Positions 16,819 through 25,574 of a DNA stretch of 60,664 nucleotides are shown piece by piece. Position 1 is the first letter of the stretch, and each line of letters begins with the position of its first letter. The translations under genes were made by a program, and so were the position numbers. The notes beneath the pieces were generated by a model that was given only the letters and a program-made list of their open reading frames with translations, did no database searches and was not told the DNA's origin. The stretch is from Desulfacinum sp. (GTDB lineage Bacteria; Desulfobacterota; Syntrophobacteria; Syntrophobacterales; DSM-9756), in contig JACIYN010000009.1 in the NCBI GenBank assembly GCA_014359885.1, positions 1-60,664 of the forward strand, given 5' to 3'.

Positions 16819-17781
16819 ATGATCAAGAGGTTTGTCCAGTGGATGCAGTTGCGGATGTGGCTTGCCGCCGCCTGTGTGGTGGCGAGTCCGGCATGGGCCC
16901 TGGCGGAGGCGACCGGGGCCGCCGTGGGAGAGGCGACCAAGCCCTGGTGGTTCTGGCCGCTGGTGCTCTTTTTCTTTTGCTTCATCCTGGGCATCATTGC
17001 GGTGCTGGCGGGGGTGGGCGGCGGCGTCTTGTACGTGCCCCTGGTGAGCGGGTTTTTCCCGTTTCACCTGGATTTCGTGAGAGGCGCCGGCCTGCTGGTG
17101 GCCCTGGCGGGGGCCCTGGCGGCCGGTCCGGGGCTCTTGCGCCGGAACCTGGCCAACCTGCGCCTGGCTCTCCCCGTGGCCCTCATCGCTTCCACCTGCG
17201 CCATCGCCGGGGCCTTTCTGGGTCTGGCCCTTCCCACCAACGTGGTGCAGATCTGCCTGGGCGCCACGATCGTCTTCATCGCCATCCTGCTGGCCACGTC
17301 CAAGAACGTGGAGCGGCCGGAAGTGAAGGTCCAGGACGCCATCGGCCAGGCCCTGGGCATGTCCGGGTCCTACTACGAGGAATCCACCGGTGAAGTGGTG
17401 GAGTGGAAGACCCATCGGACCCTTCCCGGTCTCATCCTGTTCATCGTCATCGGCATCATGGCCGGTATGTTCGGGCTGGGAGCCGGCTGGGCCAACGTTC
17501 CCGTGCTCAACCTGCTCATGGGCGCCCCCCTCAAGGTGGCCGTGGGCACCAGCAAGTTTCTCCTTTCCATCACGGACACGTCGGCCGCCTGGGTCTATCT
17601 CAACAAGGGCTGCGTCATTCCCCTCATGGCCATCCCGTCCATCGTGGGCCTCATGCTGGGATCCTTCGTGGGCGTGCGGGTGCTGGCGGTGGCCAAGCCC
17701 AAGATCATCCGGTACATTGTGATTGTGGTGCTGCTGTTTGCCGGCCTCAAGGCGCTGCTCAAGGGCCTGGGCATTGGATAG
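16819..17781 (+). CDS. TauE/SafE-family sulfite/anion exporter-like permease
   Basis: 320 residues with about eight membrane helices. The two-fold repeat of the TauE/SafE family is visible: ILGIIAVLAGVGGGVLYVPL in the first half and IMAGMFGLGAGWANVPVLNL in the second. A hydrophobic N-terminus could be a signal or first helix, and a soluble insert (about 155-195) contains EVVEWKTH. The family moves sulfite, sulfonates or other small organic acids; the substrate here is unproven. In sulfate reducers it commonly sits with a small membrane protein and a Usp, as here. Spacing to the next gene is 16 bases. Confidence 0.85.
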   Translation: MIKRFVQWMQLRMWLAAACVVASPAWALAEATGAAVGEATKPWWFWPLVLFFFCFILGIIAVLAGVGGGVLYVPLVSGFFPFHLDFVRGAGLLVALAGALAAGPGLLRRNLANLRLALPVALIASTCAIAGAFLGLALPTNVVQICLGATIVFIAILLATSKNVERPEVKVQDAIGQALGMSGSYYEESTGEVVEWKTHRTLPGLILFIVIGIMAGMFGLGAGWANVPVLNLLMGAPLKVAVGTSKFLLSITDTSAAWVYLNKGCVIPLMAIPSIVGLMLGSFVGVRVLAVAKPKIIRYIVIVVLLFAGLKALLKGLGIG

Positions 17782-17797
17782 AAAGGAAGGTGCGGCC

Positions 17798-18232
17798 ATG
17801 ACGAAGACCAAAGCGACGAGGGAAAGCGCCAAGGCGTCTCCCGAACAGATGCTCTATGCCGATCTGTTGTTCTACGGCTGCTGGATCGGCATCTTCTTGA
17901 TGATCATCACCTACGTGATCTACCTGGCGGGGGTGCTGGATCCCTACATCCCGCTTAACAAGATCCCCCACTTGTGGCGCCTGTCGGTGGATGAGTTCCT
18001 CCACGAAGCCAACGCCCCTCACGGCTGGGGCTGGGCGTTGCTGCTCGGAAAAGGCGACTATCTGAACTTCCTGGGGATCGCCCTTTTGGGTGCCATGACC
18101 ATCGTGGGCTTCCTCACCTTGATCCCGGCCTACGTGCGCAAGAAGGATTGGCTTTTCGTGGGGATCGTGGTGCTGGAAGTGCTGGCGCTCATGCTGGCGG
18201 CATCGGGGATTCTCGGCACGGGCGGCCACTGA
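17798..18232 (+). CDS. Small integral membrane protein linked to TauE/SafE (DUF1634-like position)
   Basis: 144 residues. A charged N-terminus of about 25 residues is followed by three membrane helices: LFYGCWIGIFLMIITYVIYL, LNFLGIALLGAMTIVGFLTL and LFVGIVVLEVLALMLAASGI. A loop between the first two contains several charged and aromatic residues. Its size, topology and place directly after TauE resemble DUF1634-type partner proteins, though I cannot confirm the family. It probably forms a complex with the permease. It starts after GGAAGG and is followed by the Usp gene after 16 bases. Confidence 0.7.
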   Translation: MTKTKATRESAKASPEQMLYADLLFYGCWIGIFLMIITYVIYLAGVLDPYIPLNKIPHLWRLSVDEFLHEANAPHGWGWALLLGKGDYLNFLGIALLGAMTIVGFLTLIPAYVRKKDWLFVGIVVLEVLALMLAASGILGTGGH

Positions 18233-18248
18233 GAAAAGGAGGGGAGTC

Positions 18249-19106
18249 ATGAGCGGATTGAAGGTTCTGGTGGGCGTGGACAAAAGTCCCGAATCCCACA
18301 TCGCTTTGCGATATGTATGTCACTTGCTGGAGCATTTCGACGCGGAGGTGGAGGCGATCTACGCCAAGCCCGACGTGGACATGATCCGGCTCCAGCAGTT
18401 CGACGTGCCTTTCCTCAAGCCCAAGGACCCCGGGGAAACCATCGAGCGGGAAACCGAGGAGGTTCGGGGCCAGATCATGGACGCCTGCCAGGTGTGTCTG
18501 GCCGGCAAGGTGCCCTGTGAGCCCAAGATCGTGGTGGGAGAGCCCGCCGAGGTGATCCTGGAAGAGGCCCGGAGCGGCGACTACGACATGATCGTGCTGG
18601 GGTCCCACGGCCATTCGGCCCTCAAGGGCCTGATCCTGGGGACGGTCCATTCCAAGATCCTGCACCACGCCAAACGGCCGGTGCTGATCGTGCGGGATCT
18701 TCGAGAGGTGCAAAGGGTGCTGGTGGCCTACCGGGGGACCAAGTGCGACCAGGAGGCCCTGGAGTTCCTGGCGCCGCTGCTGGAACGGAAGAAGCCCCAC
18801 ATCACCGTGCTCCACGTGCGGGAGACGGACAAGGGAGAAAGCGAAGAGTTCGCCCACGCCTGTACGATGCTCGGCAAGGAAACCCTGGAGAAGCTGGGGC
18901 ACAGCCCCGAGGTGAGAGAAGCGGCGGGCGATTTCGTGGACGAAACCCTCAAGGAGATCATCTCCGGAAACTACGACCTGGTGGTTTTGGGAGCCTACGG
19001 GCACGACCGGCCCCGGATCGCCAAGATGATCAGCGACGAGGCCCTGAGCATCGTGAGCCGCACCACCCGCCCCGTCCTGGTCTACCGCAACAAGAACGAC
19101 AACTGA
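18249..19106 (+). CDS. Tandem-domain universal stress protein
   Basis: 285 residues with two Usp domains. The first runs from VLVGVDKSPESHIALRYV to GSHGHSALKGLILGTVHS, matching the ATP-binding pattern GxxGx9G(S/T). The second runs from VLVAYRGTKCDQEALEFL to GAYGHDRPRIAKMI and ends TRPVLVYRN; its nucleotide motif is less typical. Usp proteins bind ATP or act as stress chaperones or regulators in the cytoplasm. Being third in the TauE operon suggests that it responds to the state of that transporter. Confidence 0.9.
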   Translation: MSGLKVLVGVDKSPESHIALRYVCHLLEHFDAEVEAIYAKPDVDMIRLQQFDVPFLKPKDPGETIERETEEVRGQIMDACQVCLAGKVPCEPKIVVGEPAEVILEEARSGDYDMIVLGSHGHSALKGLILGTVHSKILHHAKRPVLIVRDLREVQRVLVAYRGTKCDQEALEFLAPLLERKKPHITVLHVRETDKGESEEFAHACTMLGKETLEKLGHSPEVREAAGDFVDETLKEIISGNYDLVVLGAYGHDRPRIAKMISDEALSIVSRTTRPVLVYRNKNDN

Positions 19107-19113
19107 CAGAAAA

Positions 19114-19142
19114 GGGGCTCCGGCGACGCTCCCCGGAGCCCC
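19114..19142. terminator. GC-rich hairpin after usp, possible terminator
   Basis: A 10-bp perfect stem (GGGGCTCCGG with CCGGAGCCCC) without a T tract. It lies between convergent genes. Confidence 0.45.
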
Positions 19143-19182
19143 CTCACCCCTCACCCATCACTCATCACTCGTCACCCATCAC
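19141..19182 (-). repeat. Heptanucleotide tandem array, 6 units, spanning the fprA stop
   Basis: On the plus strand the units are CCCTCAC twice, then CCATCAC, TCATCAC, TCGTCAC and CCATCAC. On the minus strand it encodes the last codons of fprA, includes its TGA and continues downstream. Confidence 0.85.
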
Positions 19183-20361
19183 CGCATCTGCCAATCGTTC
19201 GCCCAACTCCCGGCACTTTTCCCCATCCTCCTCCGTCCCGGCCCCCTTGGCCTCCACCACCGGCTCCACCAGATCCAGGTGCAGGGTGTCCGCAAACTGA
19301 CGCATGGCCTTCACGGCCCCTCCCGACCAGGCAAAGGAACCCAGGATGCCCACCTTCTTGTTCTTGAGCATCTTGTTTTCCAGAAGCCGCAGCAGGTCGT
19401 CCATGGCCGGAAAGAGCCCCGTGTTGTAGGTGGGACAGGCCAGGAGCAGCCCCTTGTGGCGCCAGATGTCGGCCACCACGTAGGAGGCGTGGGATCGCGA
19501 CAGGTTGTGCACCGCCACCGGCACCCCGCGTTCCACCAGGGCCCGGACGGCGGTTTCCACCAGCCGCTGGGTGTTGCCGTACATGGAGGCGTAGGCGACG
19601 GTTACGCCGGGTTCGCCCTCCTGGCGGCTCCATTCGTCGTAGAGGGAAACGGCTCGGCCGGGGTCCTTCCGCCAGACGACGCCGTGGGTGGGTGCCACCA
19701 CCTGGAAAGTCAGGTTTTTGACCTTTTCGATGCCCTTTTGGACCATCTGGCTGTAGCGGGCGATGATATTGGTGTAGTAGCGAAGCATTTCCCCTTCCAT
19801 CAGGTCCAGGTCCGCCTCGTCGTCGAAGAGGCCCTGTTCCACCGTGCCGAAGCCCCCGAAGGCGTCGCCGGAAAAGAGCACCCCCGTGGTGGTATCCAGG
19901 GTCATCATGGTTTCCGGCCAATGGAGCATGGGGGTGAGGTGGAACTGGAGCCGATGGCGTCCCAGTTCCACAATGTCCCCGTCGTCCACTTCCAGACAGT
20001 CCTGGTCCACTCCATAAAAGGCGGCGAGCATATCCAGGGTTTTCTTGTTGCCCACCAGGGTCAGGCCGGGAAAGGCCTTTCGCAGGATCTGGATGGCTCC
20101 GGTGTGGTCCGGTTCCATGTGGTTGATGATGAGATAATCCACCGTCTTTCCGGGGGGGAGGGCGGCCGCAATCTTCTGGATGTGTTCCGTGAGAAAATGT
20201 CCCTTCACCGCGTCGATGAGGGCCACCTGTTCATCCACGACCAGGTAGGCGTTGTAGGACACGCCGTAGGGTAAGGGCCAGAGGGCCTCGAAGAGTTCCG
20301 TTTCGTGGTCGTTGACGCCCACCCAGAACGTGTCGTCCGCCAAGGTCAGCATTCGGTTCAT
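19165..20361 (-). CDS. fprA: A-type flavoprotein (flavodiiron protein), oxygen or nitric oxide reductase
   Basis: 398 residues. The N-terminal metallo-beta-lactamase-like domain holds the di-iron ligands (NHMEPDHTGAI, then GDAFGGFG and PTHGVVWR). The C-terminal flavodoxin domain (about 255-398) starts VTVAYASMYGNTQRLVETAV, the FMN phosphate loop. The enzyme reduces O2 to water or NO to N2O with electrons from rubredoxin, protecting an anaerobe. ATG 20361 is chosen: AAGGAG lies 8 bases before it, while ATG 20367 is almost touching. The last codons lie within a heptamer array. Confidence 0.92.
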   Translation of the reverse strand: MNRMLTLADDTFWVGVNDHETELFEALWPLPYGVSYNAYLVVDEQVALIDAVKGHFLTEHIQKIAAALPPGKTVDYLIINHMEPDHTGAIQILRKAFPGLTLVGNKKTLDMLAAFYGVDQDCLEVDDGDIVELGRHRLQFHLTPMLHWPETMMTLDTTTGVLFSGDAFGGFGTVEQGLFDDEADLDLMEGEMLRYYTNIIARYSQMVQKGIEKVKNLTFQVVAPTHGVVWRKDPGRAVSLYDEWSRQEGEPGVTVAYASMYGNTQRLVETAVRALVERGVPVAVHNLSRSHASYVVADIWRHKGLLLACPTYNTGLFPAMDDLLRLLENKMLKNKKVGILGSFAWSGGAVKAMRQFADTLHLDLVEPVVEAKGAGTEEDGEKCRELGERLADAVMGDE

Positions 20362-20606
20362 GGCCATTCTCCTTGTTCGTTGGTTGTCATGGGGTTCCCC
20401 GCGCAAACACCTTGCCGGAGAGACTCTTCCATCTTTTTCTTTCCTTTTAGGGCCGGTTGTGGCACAAGCAAGTGCCTCGTTCGGAACGTGCCTGGCCCGT
20501 CTATTGCTTATCTCAAAATCAGCCTTATGTTGAGCAGCGAACGTTCCGATAGAGATGTTGAAGCGGCACCGGCCGCTCGCATTCCGGACGTGGAAAGGAA
20601 AAAGTC

Positions 20607-21332
20607 ATGAAGAAATGGACCTCCGTCATCGTCGCGGCCATGGTGGGTGTGATCCTCAGCACTCCGGCGGTCGCCATGCAAAGCGCTTCCGATCTTTACC
20701 TGAAGGCCAAAAAAGAATCCATCATGTTCAAACGGGTGGAGCTCTACACCGAGGCGCTGGAACAGGACGCCACGCTGGTGGACGCCCACCGGGAGCGGGG
20801 CATTCTCTACTACTACCAAGGCAAGTACCAGGAGGCCGTGGGGGACCTCACGGCCTATATTGAGAACGGAGCCGCGGATCACCGCGTCTATCTCTATCGG
20901 GCCCTGGCGTATCTCCGGCAGAACATGCCCGAGAAGGCCCTGGAGGATCTCAGTGCCGCCCACCGCATCCAGCCCAAGGACTCGGAGGTCCTGAGCCACC
21001 GGGCCCGCGTTTACTACGATCTGAAGCGCTTCGATGAAGCCCGCCGGGATGCGGACCAGGTCCTTCGGCTGCACGACGATCCCGCCTCCATGGCCCGGGC
21101 TCTCAATGTGCAGGCCCGAATTTACGCCGATCAGGGACACGACCTGCTCGCCCGGGAACACTTCAAGAAGGCGGCCGCCCTGGATCCCACCCTGGGGCTT
21201 TTCCGGGTGTGGGCGGGGTATCTCAGCCCCGAGCAGGCCAGCCGCATCGGCCTGATGGCCCTGATCGTGTTGCCGGTGGTGCTGATCTTCCGGCTGAGCC
21301 TTCCCAAACCGAAGCGGAAGGACGACGAGTAG
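20607..21332 (+). CDS. Exported, membrane-anchored TPR protein
   Basis: 241 residues. An N-terminal signal peptide (VIVAAMVGVILSTPAVAM) is followed by about five tetratricopeptide repeats (AHRERGILYYYQGKYQEAVG, LYRALAYLRQNMPEKALEDL, SHRARVYYDLKRFDEARRDA). A C-terminal membrane helix (IGLMALIVLPVVLIFRLSL) and a positive tail follow. The TPR region would face the periplasm and bind protein partners. I see no specific functional clue; neighbours are convergent or divergent. It ends at a shared terminator. Confidence 0.75.
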   Translation: MKKWTSVIVAAMVGVILSTPAVAMQSASDLYLKAKKESIMFKRVELYTEALEQDATLVDAHRERGILYYYQGKYQEAVGDLTAYIENGAADHRVYLYRALAYLRQNMPEKALEDLSAAHRIQPKDSEVLSHRARVYYDLKRFDEARRDADQVLRLHDDPASMARALNVQARIYADQGHDLLAREHFKKAAALDPTLGLFRVWAGYLSPEQASRIGLMALIVLPVVLIFRLSLPKPKRKDDE

Positions 21333-21376
21333 GTTTCCGGGCTCGTGACTTGGAATTCCAACCGAACGCAAGAAGT

Positions 21377-21408
21377 GGGGGCGAAAGATCTTTCGCCCCT
21401 ATTTTTTT
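21377..21408. terminator. Bidirectional terminator made from a family A palindrome
   Basis: A perfect 22-base palindrome (GGGGCGAAAGA and complement) is followed by TATTTTTTT. It sits between two convergent genes, so it can end both transcripts, and it is a variant of the dispersed GGGGCGAA repeats. Confidence 0.85.
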
Positions 21409-21413
21409 CGCCT

Positions 21414-22238
21414 TTATTCCATCCAACGGAGATCCAGGGGGTTTCTTTCCGGCAGGCGGTGGTAGGTCACGTCGGGATAGCCCACCATCATGGTGCCGGT
21501 GATCACGTGGTCTTCGGGGATACGGAGGAAGGCCGCAAGATCCGGAGCCGTCTGTGCGCAGGTGTTCACGTATCCGGCCCAGCAGGTGCCCAGGCCCAGG
21601 GTGGTGGCGTAGAGTTCCACGTATTCCAGGGCCAGGAAGGTGGTCACCCGGGCCGCCGCGTGGTCCTTGGGGGCGGTGACCACGATCAATTGCGGGGCAT
21701 CCCGAAGGATCCGGTCCACGCCCCGTTCGTAGGCCCTGAGAATGCCCGGCATGTGGAACCTTTGAGCCAGTTCGGATCCCGAGTCCACCAGGGCCTTCAT
21801 CCAGCGGACCACCAGGTCCTTGATGGCGGCCAGGTGTTCCTTCTTTTCCACGACGAGGAAGGAAAGGCCCTGGGAGTTGTGCCCGGAAGGGGCGTAACGG
21901 GCCGCCTGCAGCAGCTTTTCCATGAGCTTCCGGGGGACCGGTTCCGGCTTGTAACACCGGATGGACCGGCGGGAGCGAAGGAAGTGGAGAGCCGTTTCCG
22001 GGTCCAGCACCGGAAAGCGTTCCAGCGGCTGCTGGGCCGCCAGGGGCGCGCGCACATTGTCCAGGGCGCCCTGGGGACAAACGGCCACGCAGTGGCCGCA
22101 GGCGATGCAAAACTGCGCCATGCCCCGAAGAACGGCCGGCAGGCCGTCGCCCTGGAGGGTCAGGATGCCGGCCGGACACACGCGGACGCACGCGCCGTCT
22201 TTTTCACACTTGGTTTCGTCCACCTTGATCAAGGCCAT
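21414..22238 (-). CDS. Nitroreductase-family protein with N-terminal 2[4Fe-4S] ferredoxin domain
   Basis: 274 residues. The ferredoxin part (about 1-65) has CEKDGACVRVCPAG and CIACGHCVAVCP, two cubane clusters. The nitroreductase part has SRRSIRCYKPEPVP, the FMN-binding AARYAPSGHNSQGLSFLVV, then GLGTCWAGYV. Such fused proteins are common in anaerobes and pass ferredoxin-level electrons to FMN; natural substrates are mostly unknown. The start is clear, with AAAAGGAGA 6 bases upstream. The next upstream gene (22257) is 18 bases away in the same direction, so the two are likely co-transcribed. Confidence 0.88.
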   Translation of the reverse strand: MALIKVDETKCEKDGACVRVCPAGILTLQGDGLPAVLRGMAQFCIACGHCVAVCPQGALDNVRAPLAAQQPLERFPVLDPETALHFLRSRRSIRCYKPEPVPRKLMEKLLQAARYAPSGHNSQGLSFLVVEKKEHLAAIKDLVVRWMKALVDSGSELAQRFHMPGILRAYERGVDRILRDAPQLIVVTAPKDHAAARVTTFLALEYVELYATTLGLGTCWAGYVNTCAQTAPDLAAFLRIPEDHVITGTMMVGYPDVTYHRLPERNPLDLRWME

Positions 22239-22256
22239 GAAGATCTCCTTTTCGAG

Positions 22257-23030
22257 TCAGCGGTTTTGAGGTCCTTCCGCACCGTGATGCACCCGCAGGT
22301 CGGACAGGAACGTCTCCACGTCACGGCGGGAGGCCCCATCGTCTTTCCCGAACCGGAAGCGGATGCTCACCTCGGGCCCCCCGGGCGTGATGCGCGGGTA
22401 GATCCCCACCCGAACGCGGGGATGCCTTCGGGCGAAATCCTCCACCCGCCCGGCCACGTCCCCTTCGGGAACGGGAAGGGTGATCTCCGCGGTGTCCACG
22501 GGGGGACCGCCCGCGGGGCCCCAAAGCTCGTCCAGAACGGCGGCGGCCATGGGTTTCAGCATGCTGGGAAAGCCCGGGAAGGCATAGACCGACTCCACCT
22601 GAAAGCCTGGGGCTCCCGTGGCATTGGGGATGAGGGAAGCTCCCCGGGGAAGCCAGGCCATGCGGCGCCGCTGCTCCGTGTACCTTTCCTTGTACCTCCG
22701 GGCGAGGAGGGCGTCGCATTCCAGATGGAGTTCCAGGGGGCGGTTCAGGGCCCAGGCCACGCCCTGGCGCGTGCGGTCGTCGTGGGTGCCTCCGATGCCC
22801 CCCGAGACGAACACGGGCCGACAGCCCTGTTCCAAAAGGTTCCGGACGTGAAAAGCGATCACCTCATCCCGGTCCGGGAGCACCAGGCCCACCTGGGCCG
22901 GGCGCCTTCTTTCGGCGAAGGCTCGAAGCATCCAGACCAGGTTGTCGTTGGGCCGTTCGCCCAGGATGAGTTCATCGCCCACGGTGACAGCCGCCGGGCG
23001 GCCCGCACCGGTTCCGTCTTGTCCCACCAT
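22257..23030 (-). CDS. MoaB/Mog-type molybdopterin-binding domain protein (CinA N-terminal-like)
   Basis: About 257 residues. The N-terminal part has [14 protein letters not shown] and [14 protein letters not shown], the two conserved loops of the MoaB/Mog/CinA fold that bind molybdopterin or nucleotides. The C-terminal half (from about residue 130) resembles the extension in stand-alone CinA-like proteins, and no nicotinamide-deamidase domain is present. The role may lie in cofactor handling or in NMN/ADP-ribose metabolism; it is uncertain. ATG 23030 follows GAGGA by 7 bases and the fold starts 15 residues later. Confidence 0.8.
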   Translation of the reverse strand: MVGQDGTGAGRPAAVTVGDELILGERPNDNLVWMLRAFAERRRPAQVGLVLPDRDEVIAFHVRNLLEQGCRPVFVSGGIGGTHDDRTRQGVAWALNRPLELHLECDALLARRYKERYTEQRRRMAWLPRGASLIPNATGAPGFQVESVYAFPGFPSMLKPMAAAVLDELWGPAGGPPVDTAEITLPVPEGDVAGRVEDFARRHPRVRVGIYPRITPGGPEVSIRFRFGKDDGASRRDVETFLSDLRVHHGAEGPQNR

Positions 23031-23131
23031 GGCCGGGTCCTCTTCGGTTCGGGTGCTTGCAAACGCACGCCTATTTAGCATATTGTGGTGGCGATCAAAA
23101 GACGACAACAGCTCATGAGGCGGGGGTTCGG

Positions 23132-23869
23132 ATGGAACCTATGATCTCCTTTCAAAGCGTCCACAAGTGGTTCGGGGATCTGCACGTCCTGAAAGACATC
23201 GATTTCTCGGTGAATTCGGGCGAGGTGGTGGTGGTGTGCGGACCCAGCGGATCGGGGAAGAGCACCATGATCCGTTGCATCAACAAGCTGGAGCCCATCC
23301 AGAAGGGGACCATTGTGGTGGACGGCATGGACATCAACGCCCCCACGACCGATCTCACGCGCCTTCGGGCCGAGATCGGTTTCGTCTTCCAGCAGTTCAA
23401 CCTCTATCCCCACATGACGGCGCTGGAAAACATCACGCTGGCCCCCATGAAGGTGCGCAAGATGCCCCGCGAAGAGGCGGAGGCCCTGGCCCTGGACATC
23501 CTGGACAAGGTGGGCATCCGGGACAAGGCGGATCACTACCCGGCGCAGCTTTCCGGCGGCCAGCAGCAGCGGGTGGCCATCGCCCGGGGGCTGGCCATGA
23601 AACCCAAGATCATGCTTTTCGACGAGCCCACGTCCGCCCTGGACCCGGAGATGATCAACGAGGTCCTGGACGTCATGAAGGGCCTGGCCCGGGAGGGCAT
23701 GACCATGGTGGTGGTGACCCACGAGATGGGATTCGCCCGGGAGGTGGCCCACCGGGTGGTCTTCATGGACGAGGGGCGGTTGATCGAGAGCGCGCCGCCG
23801 GAGGTCTTCTTTTCCAATCCTCAAAATGAGCGTACCAGGCTCTTTCTGAGCAAGATCCTCACGCACTGA
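23132..23869 (+). CDS. Polar amino acid-type ABC transporter ATP-binding protein (orphan)
   Basis: About 245 residues, a GlnQ/HisP-type ATPase: Walker [11 protein letters not shown]-loop [17 protein letters not shown], signature [17 protein letters not shown], Walker [15 protein letters not shown] and the switch His in [14 protein letters not shown]. The sequence is complete and looks functional. In this family it normally pairs with a permease and a periplasmic binding protein for glutamine, glutamate or similar amino acids, yet neither is nearby. ilvE follows after 77 bases in the same direction. The partner subunits must be elsewhere, or the gene has been separated from its operon. Confidence 0.9.
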   Translation: MEPMISFQSVHKWFGDLHVLKDIDFSVNSGEVVVVCGPSGSGKSTMIRCINKLEPIQKGTIVVDGMDINAPTTDLTRLRAEIGFVFQQFNLYPHMTALENITLAPMKVRKMPREEAEALALDILDKVGIRDKADHYPAQLSGGQQQRVAIARGLAMKPKIMLFDEPTSALDPEMINEVLDVMKGLAREGMTMVVVTHEMGFAREVAHRVVFMDEGRLIESAPPEVFFSNPQNERTRLFLSKILTH

Positions 23870-23946
23870 GATGGGGTCGGCCTCCGGACGGGTCCCGCCC
23901 GGGGCCGTTGGCGGTAACGGCATGGAACGCAACGTGGGAGGCTCCA

Positions 23947-25017
23947 ATGGACATCTCGGTTCATCCTGTGGCACCGGAACAACGCAGACCTCGTCCCGCC
24001 GACGACCAGCTGGTTTTCGGCAGGATCTTCAGCGATCACATGTTCCGCATGGACTACGAAGCGGGAGGGTGGAAGGATCCGCGCGTAATCCCCTACGGCC
24101 CCCTGGAACTGGATCCCGCCGCCATGGTGCTCCACTACGGCCAGGGGATCTTCGAGGGGCTGAAGGCGTACCACTGCGCCGACGGCCGGATCCATCTCTT
24201 CCGTCCGCTCAAGAACATGGAACGGTTCAACCGTTCCGCGCGCCGCATGTGCATGCCGGAAGTGGACGCGAAGCTGCACCTGAAAGCCATCGAAGCCCTG
24301 GTTCGCCTGGACGTGGAGTGGATTCCCCGCAGTGTGGGGGCCTCCCTTTACATCCGCCCCACCATGATCGCTTCGGAGCCCCATCTGGGGGTTCGACCCG
24401 CCGCGGAATACATCCACTACATCATCACAGGCCCGGTGGGAGCCTACTACCCCGAGGGGTTCAATCCCATCAAGATCTACGTGAGCGACCAGTACGTGCG
24501 GGCCGTGCGCGGCGGGGTGGGCGAGGCCAAGACCATGGCCAACTACGCGGCCAGCCTCTATGCGGCCGAGCTGGCCAAGAAGAAGGGCTACACCCAGGTG
24601 TTGTGGCTCGATGCGGTGGAACGGCGCTACGTGGAAGAGGTGGGCACCATGAACATCTTCTTCCGGATCCGCGATGAGCTGGTCACACCGCCCTTGAGCG
24701 GGTCCATCCTGCCCGGTGTCACCCGGGAATCGGTGATCGATCTGGCCAAGCATTGGGGCATCACGGTGAAGGAGCGTCCCATCACCATCGACGAGGTGAT
24801 CGGCGGGATCGCTTCCGGGGACCTCAAGGAAATCTTCGGTACGGGGACGGCAGCGGTCATCTCGCCGGTGGGCGAAGTGTTTTACAAGGAAAAGAGCTAC
24901 GTGGTCCAGGACGGCGGCGTCGGGGAATGGTCGCGGCGCTTCTACGACGAAATCGTGGGGATTCAATACGGGGAAAAGGAGGATCCCTTCGGCTGGGTCC
25001 ACCCGGTGGCCCTGTAA
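23947..25017 (+). CDS. ilvE: Branched-chain amino acid aminotransferase
   Basis: 356 residues of the fold-type IV PLP aminotransferases, with the length of the larger (class II) BCAT proteins. Visible motifs are MVLHYGQGIFEGLKAYH, RPLKNMERFNRSARRMCMP, the PLP lysine in GGVGEAKTMANYAASL, then EEVGTMNIFFRI and FGTGTAAVISPVG. It interconverts Leu, Ile and Val with their 2-oxo acids using glutamate/2-oxoglutarate. The ATG is set by GGGAGG a few bases upstream. It ends before a strong terminator. Branched-chain transporters lie 5-10 kb downstream but in separate operons. Confidence 0.93.
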   Translation: MDISVHPVAPEQRRPRPADDQLVFGRIFSDHMFRMDYEAGGWKDPRVIPYGPLELDPAAMVLHYGQGIFEGLKAYHCADGRIHLFRPLKNMERFNRSARRMCMPEVDAKLHLKAIEALVRLDVEWIPRSVGASLYIRPTMIASEPHLGVRPAAEYIHYIITGPVGAYYPEGFNPIKIYVSDQYVRAVRGGVGEAKTMANYAASLYAAELAKKKGYTQVLWLDAVERRYVEEVGTMNIFFRIRDELVTPPLSGSILPGVTRESVIDLAKHWGITVKERPITIDEVIGGIASGDLKEIFGTGTAAVISPVGEVFYKEKSYVVQDGGVGEWSRRFYDEIVGIQYGEKEDPFGWVHPVAL

Positions 25018-25126
25018 AATTATTTCCTGCGAAATGGGACAAGGGGGTTGAATTTCATTCAGCCACGAATTAATGTACTAGACAGGTAGGCTGACTCTAT
25101 GTCGCCTTCTCCTAACCCCTCCTTGG

Positions 25127-25167
25127 CCTGCCCGGCTCGACCCCTCCGGCCGGGCAGGTTCTTTTTT
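25127..25167 (+). terminator. Rho-independent terminator after ilvE
   Basis: A perfect 10-bp stem (CCTGCCCGGC with GCCGGGCAGG) with a 12-base loop is followed by TTCTTTTTT. Confidence 0.9.
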
Positions 25168-25267
25168 GCGCCTGAATGGAGCGATTCTTCCACCGCATTC
25201 TTCTTGTATCCCCGCCATGAGCGGGCGGAGATAACCCCCGGCCCTGCCCCACAGGTCCATCTGCCTT

Positions 25268-25294
25268 CGTAGGGGCGGGCTTTAGCCCGCCCGC
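25268..25294. repeat. Short hairpin repeat family F, copy 1
   Basis: GTAGGGGCGGGCTTTAGCCC followed by GCCCGC. Similar hairpins occur at 39324-39350 and 40241-40269. Confidence 0.7.
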
Positions 25295-25330
25295 GGGAAC
25301 CTCGAGATGGACAAGAATCTTCCGATTTTG

Positions 25331-25500
25331 CATGAAACGCGACCTCGTTCCCTTCGTGCGCGCAGCCTGTAGGGGCGAATAATCATTCGCCCCTACAGGG
25401 GCCCGCTTCGCAAAGGTGCGTTTCATTCCTCGTTGTCACGGGCCGTCCGGGAGGGCATGTGAAAGAGAACCGCGAATGAACGCGTATGGACGCAAATGGA
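25331..25500 (-). repeat. Composite repeat A plus half E, left copy
   Basis: The family A core is at 25366-25399, then the outer arm GTGCGTTTCATTCC, TTGTCACGGGCCGTCC, and the half-E sequence GAACCGCGAATGAACGCG. An inverted copy lies at 30022-30197. The IS21 element is inserted 9 bases downstream. Confidence 0.8.
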
Positions 25501-25574
25501 AATGACGGGTGTCAATGGCCAACTATTTTGACCCATTTTTGGACAACAATTTTGACCCACTTGGGACGAAAAAA

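Noticed and set aside
16389..16822. Several open frames encoding repetitive peptides (Ser-Arg-Ile-Thr type) across the heptamer array
   Set aside because: They arise only because a 7-bp unit read in some frames lacks stops; no start signals and no conserved protein features.
20475..20548. Inverted CGGAACG/CGTTCCG pair upstream of the TPR gene as an operator
   Set aside because: The arms are 7 bases and about 55 bases apart, with no second copy or adjacent regulator; this is too weak to call.
25101..25160. A Pro/Ser-rich mini-ORF ahead of the terminator after ilvE, considered as a third leader peptide
   Set aside because: It has no ribosome site, lies downstream of ilvE, its frame runs through the terminator, and the next plus-strand gene does not exist; the hairpin is simply the ilvE terminator.
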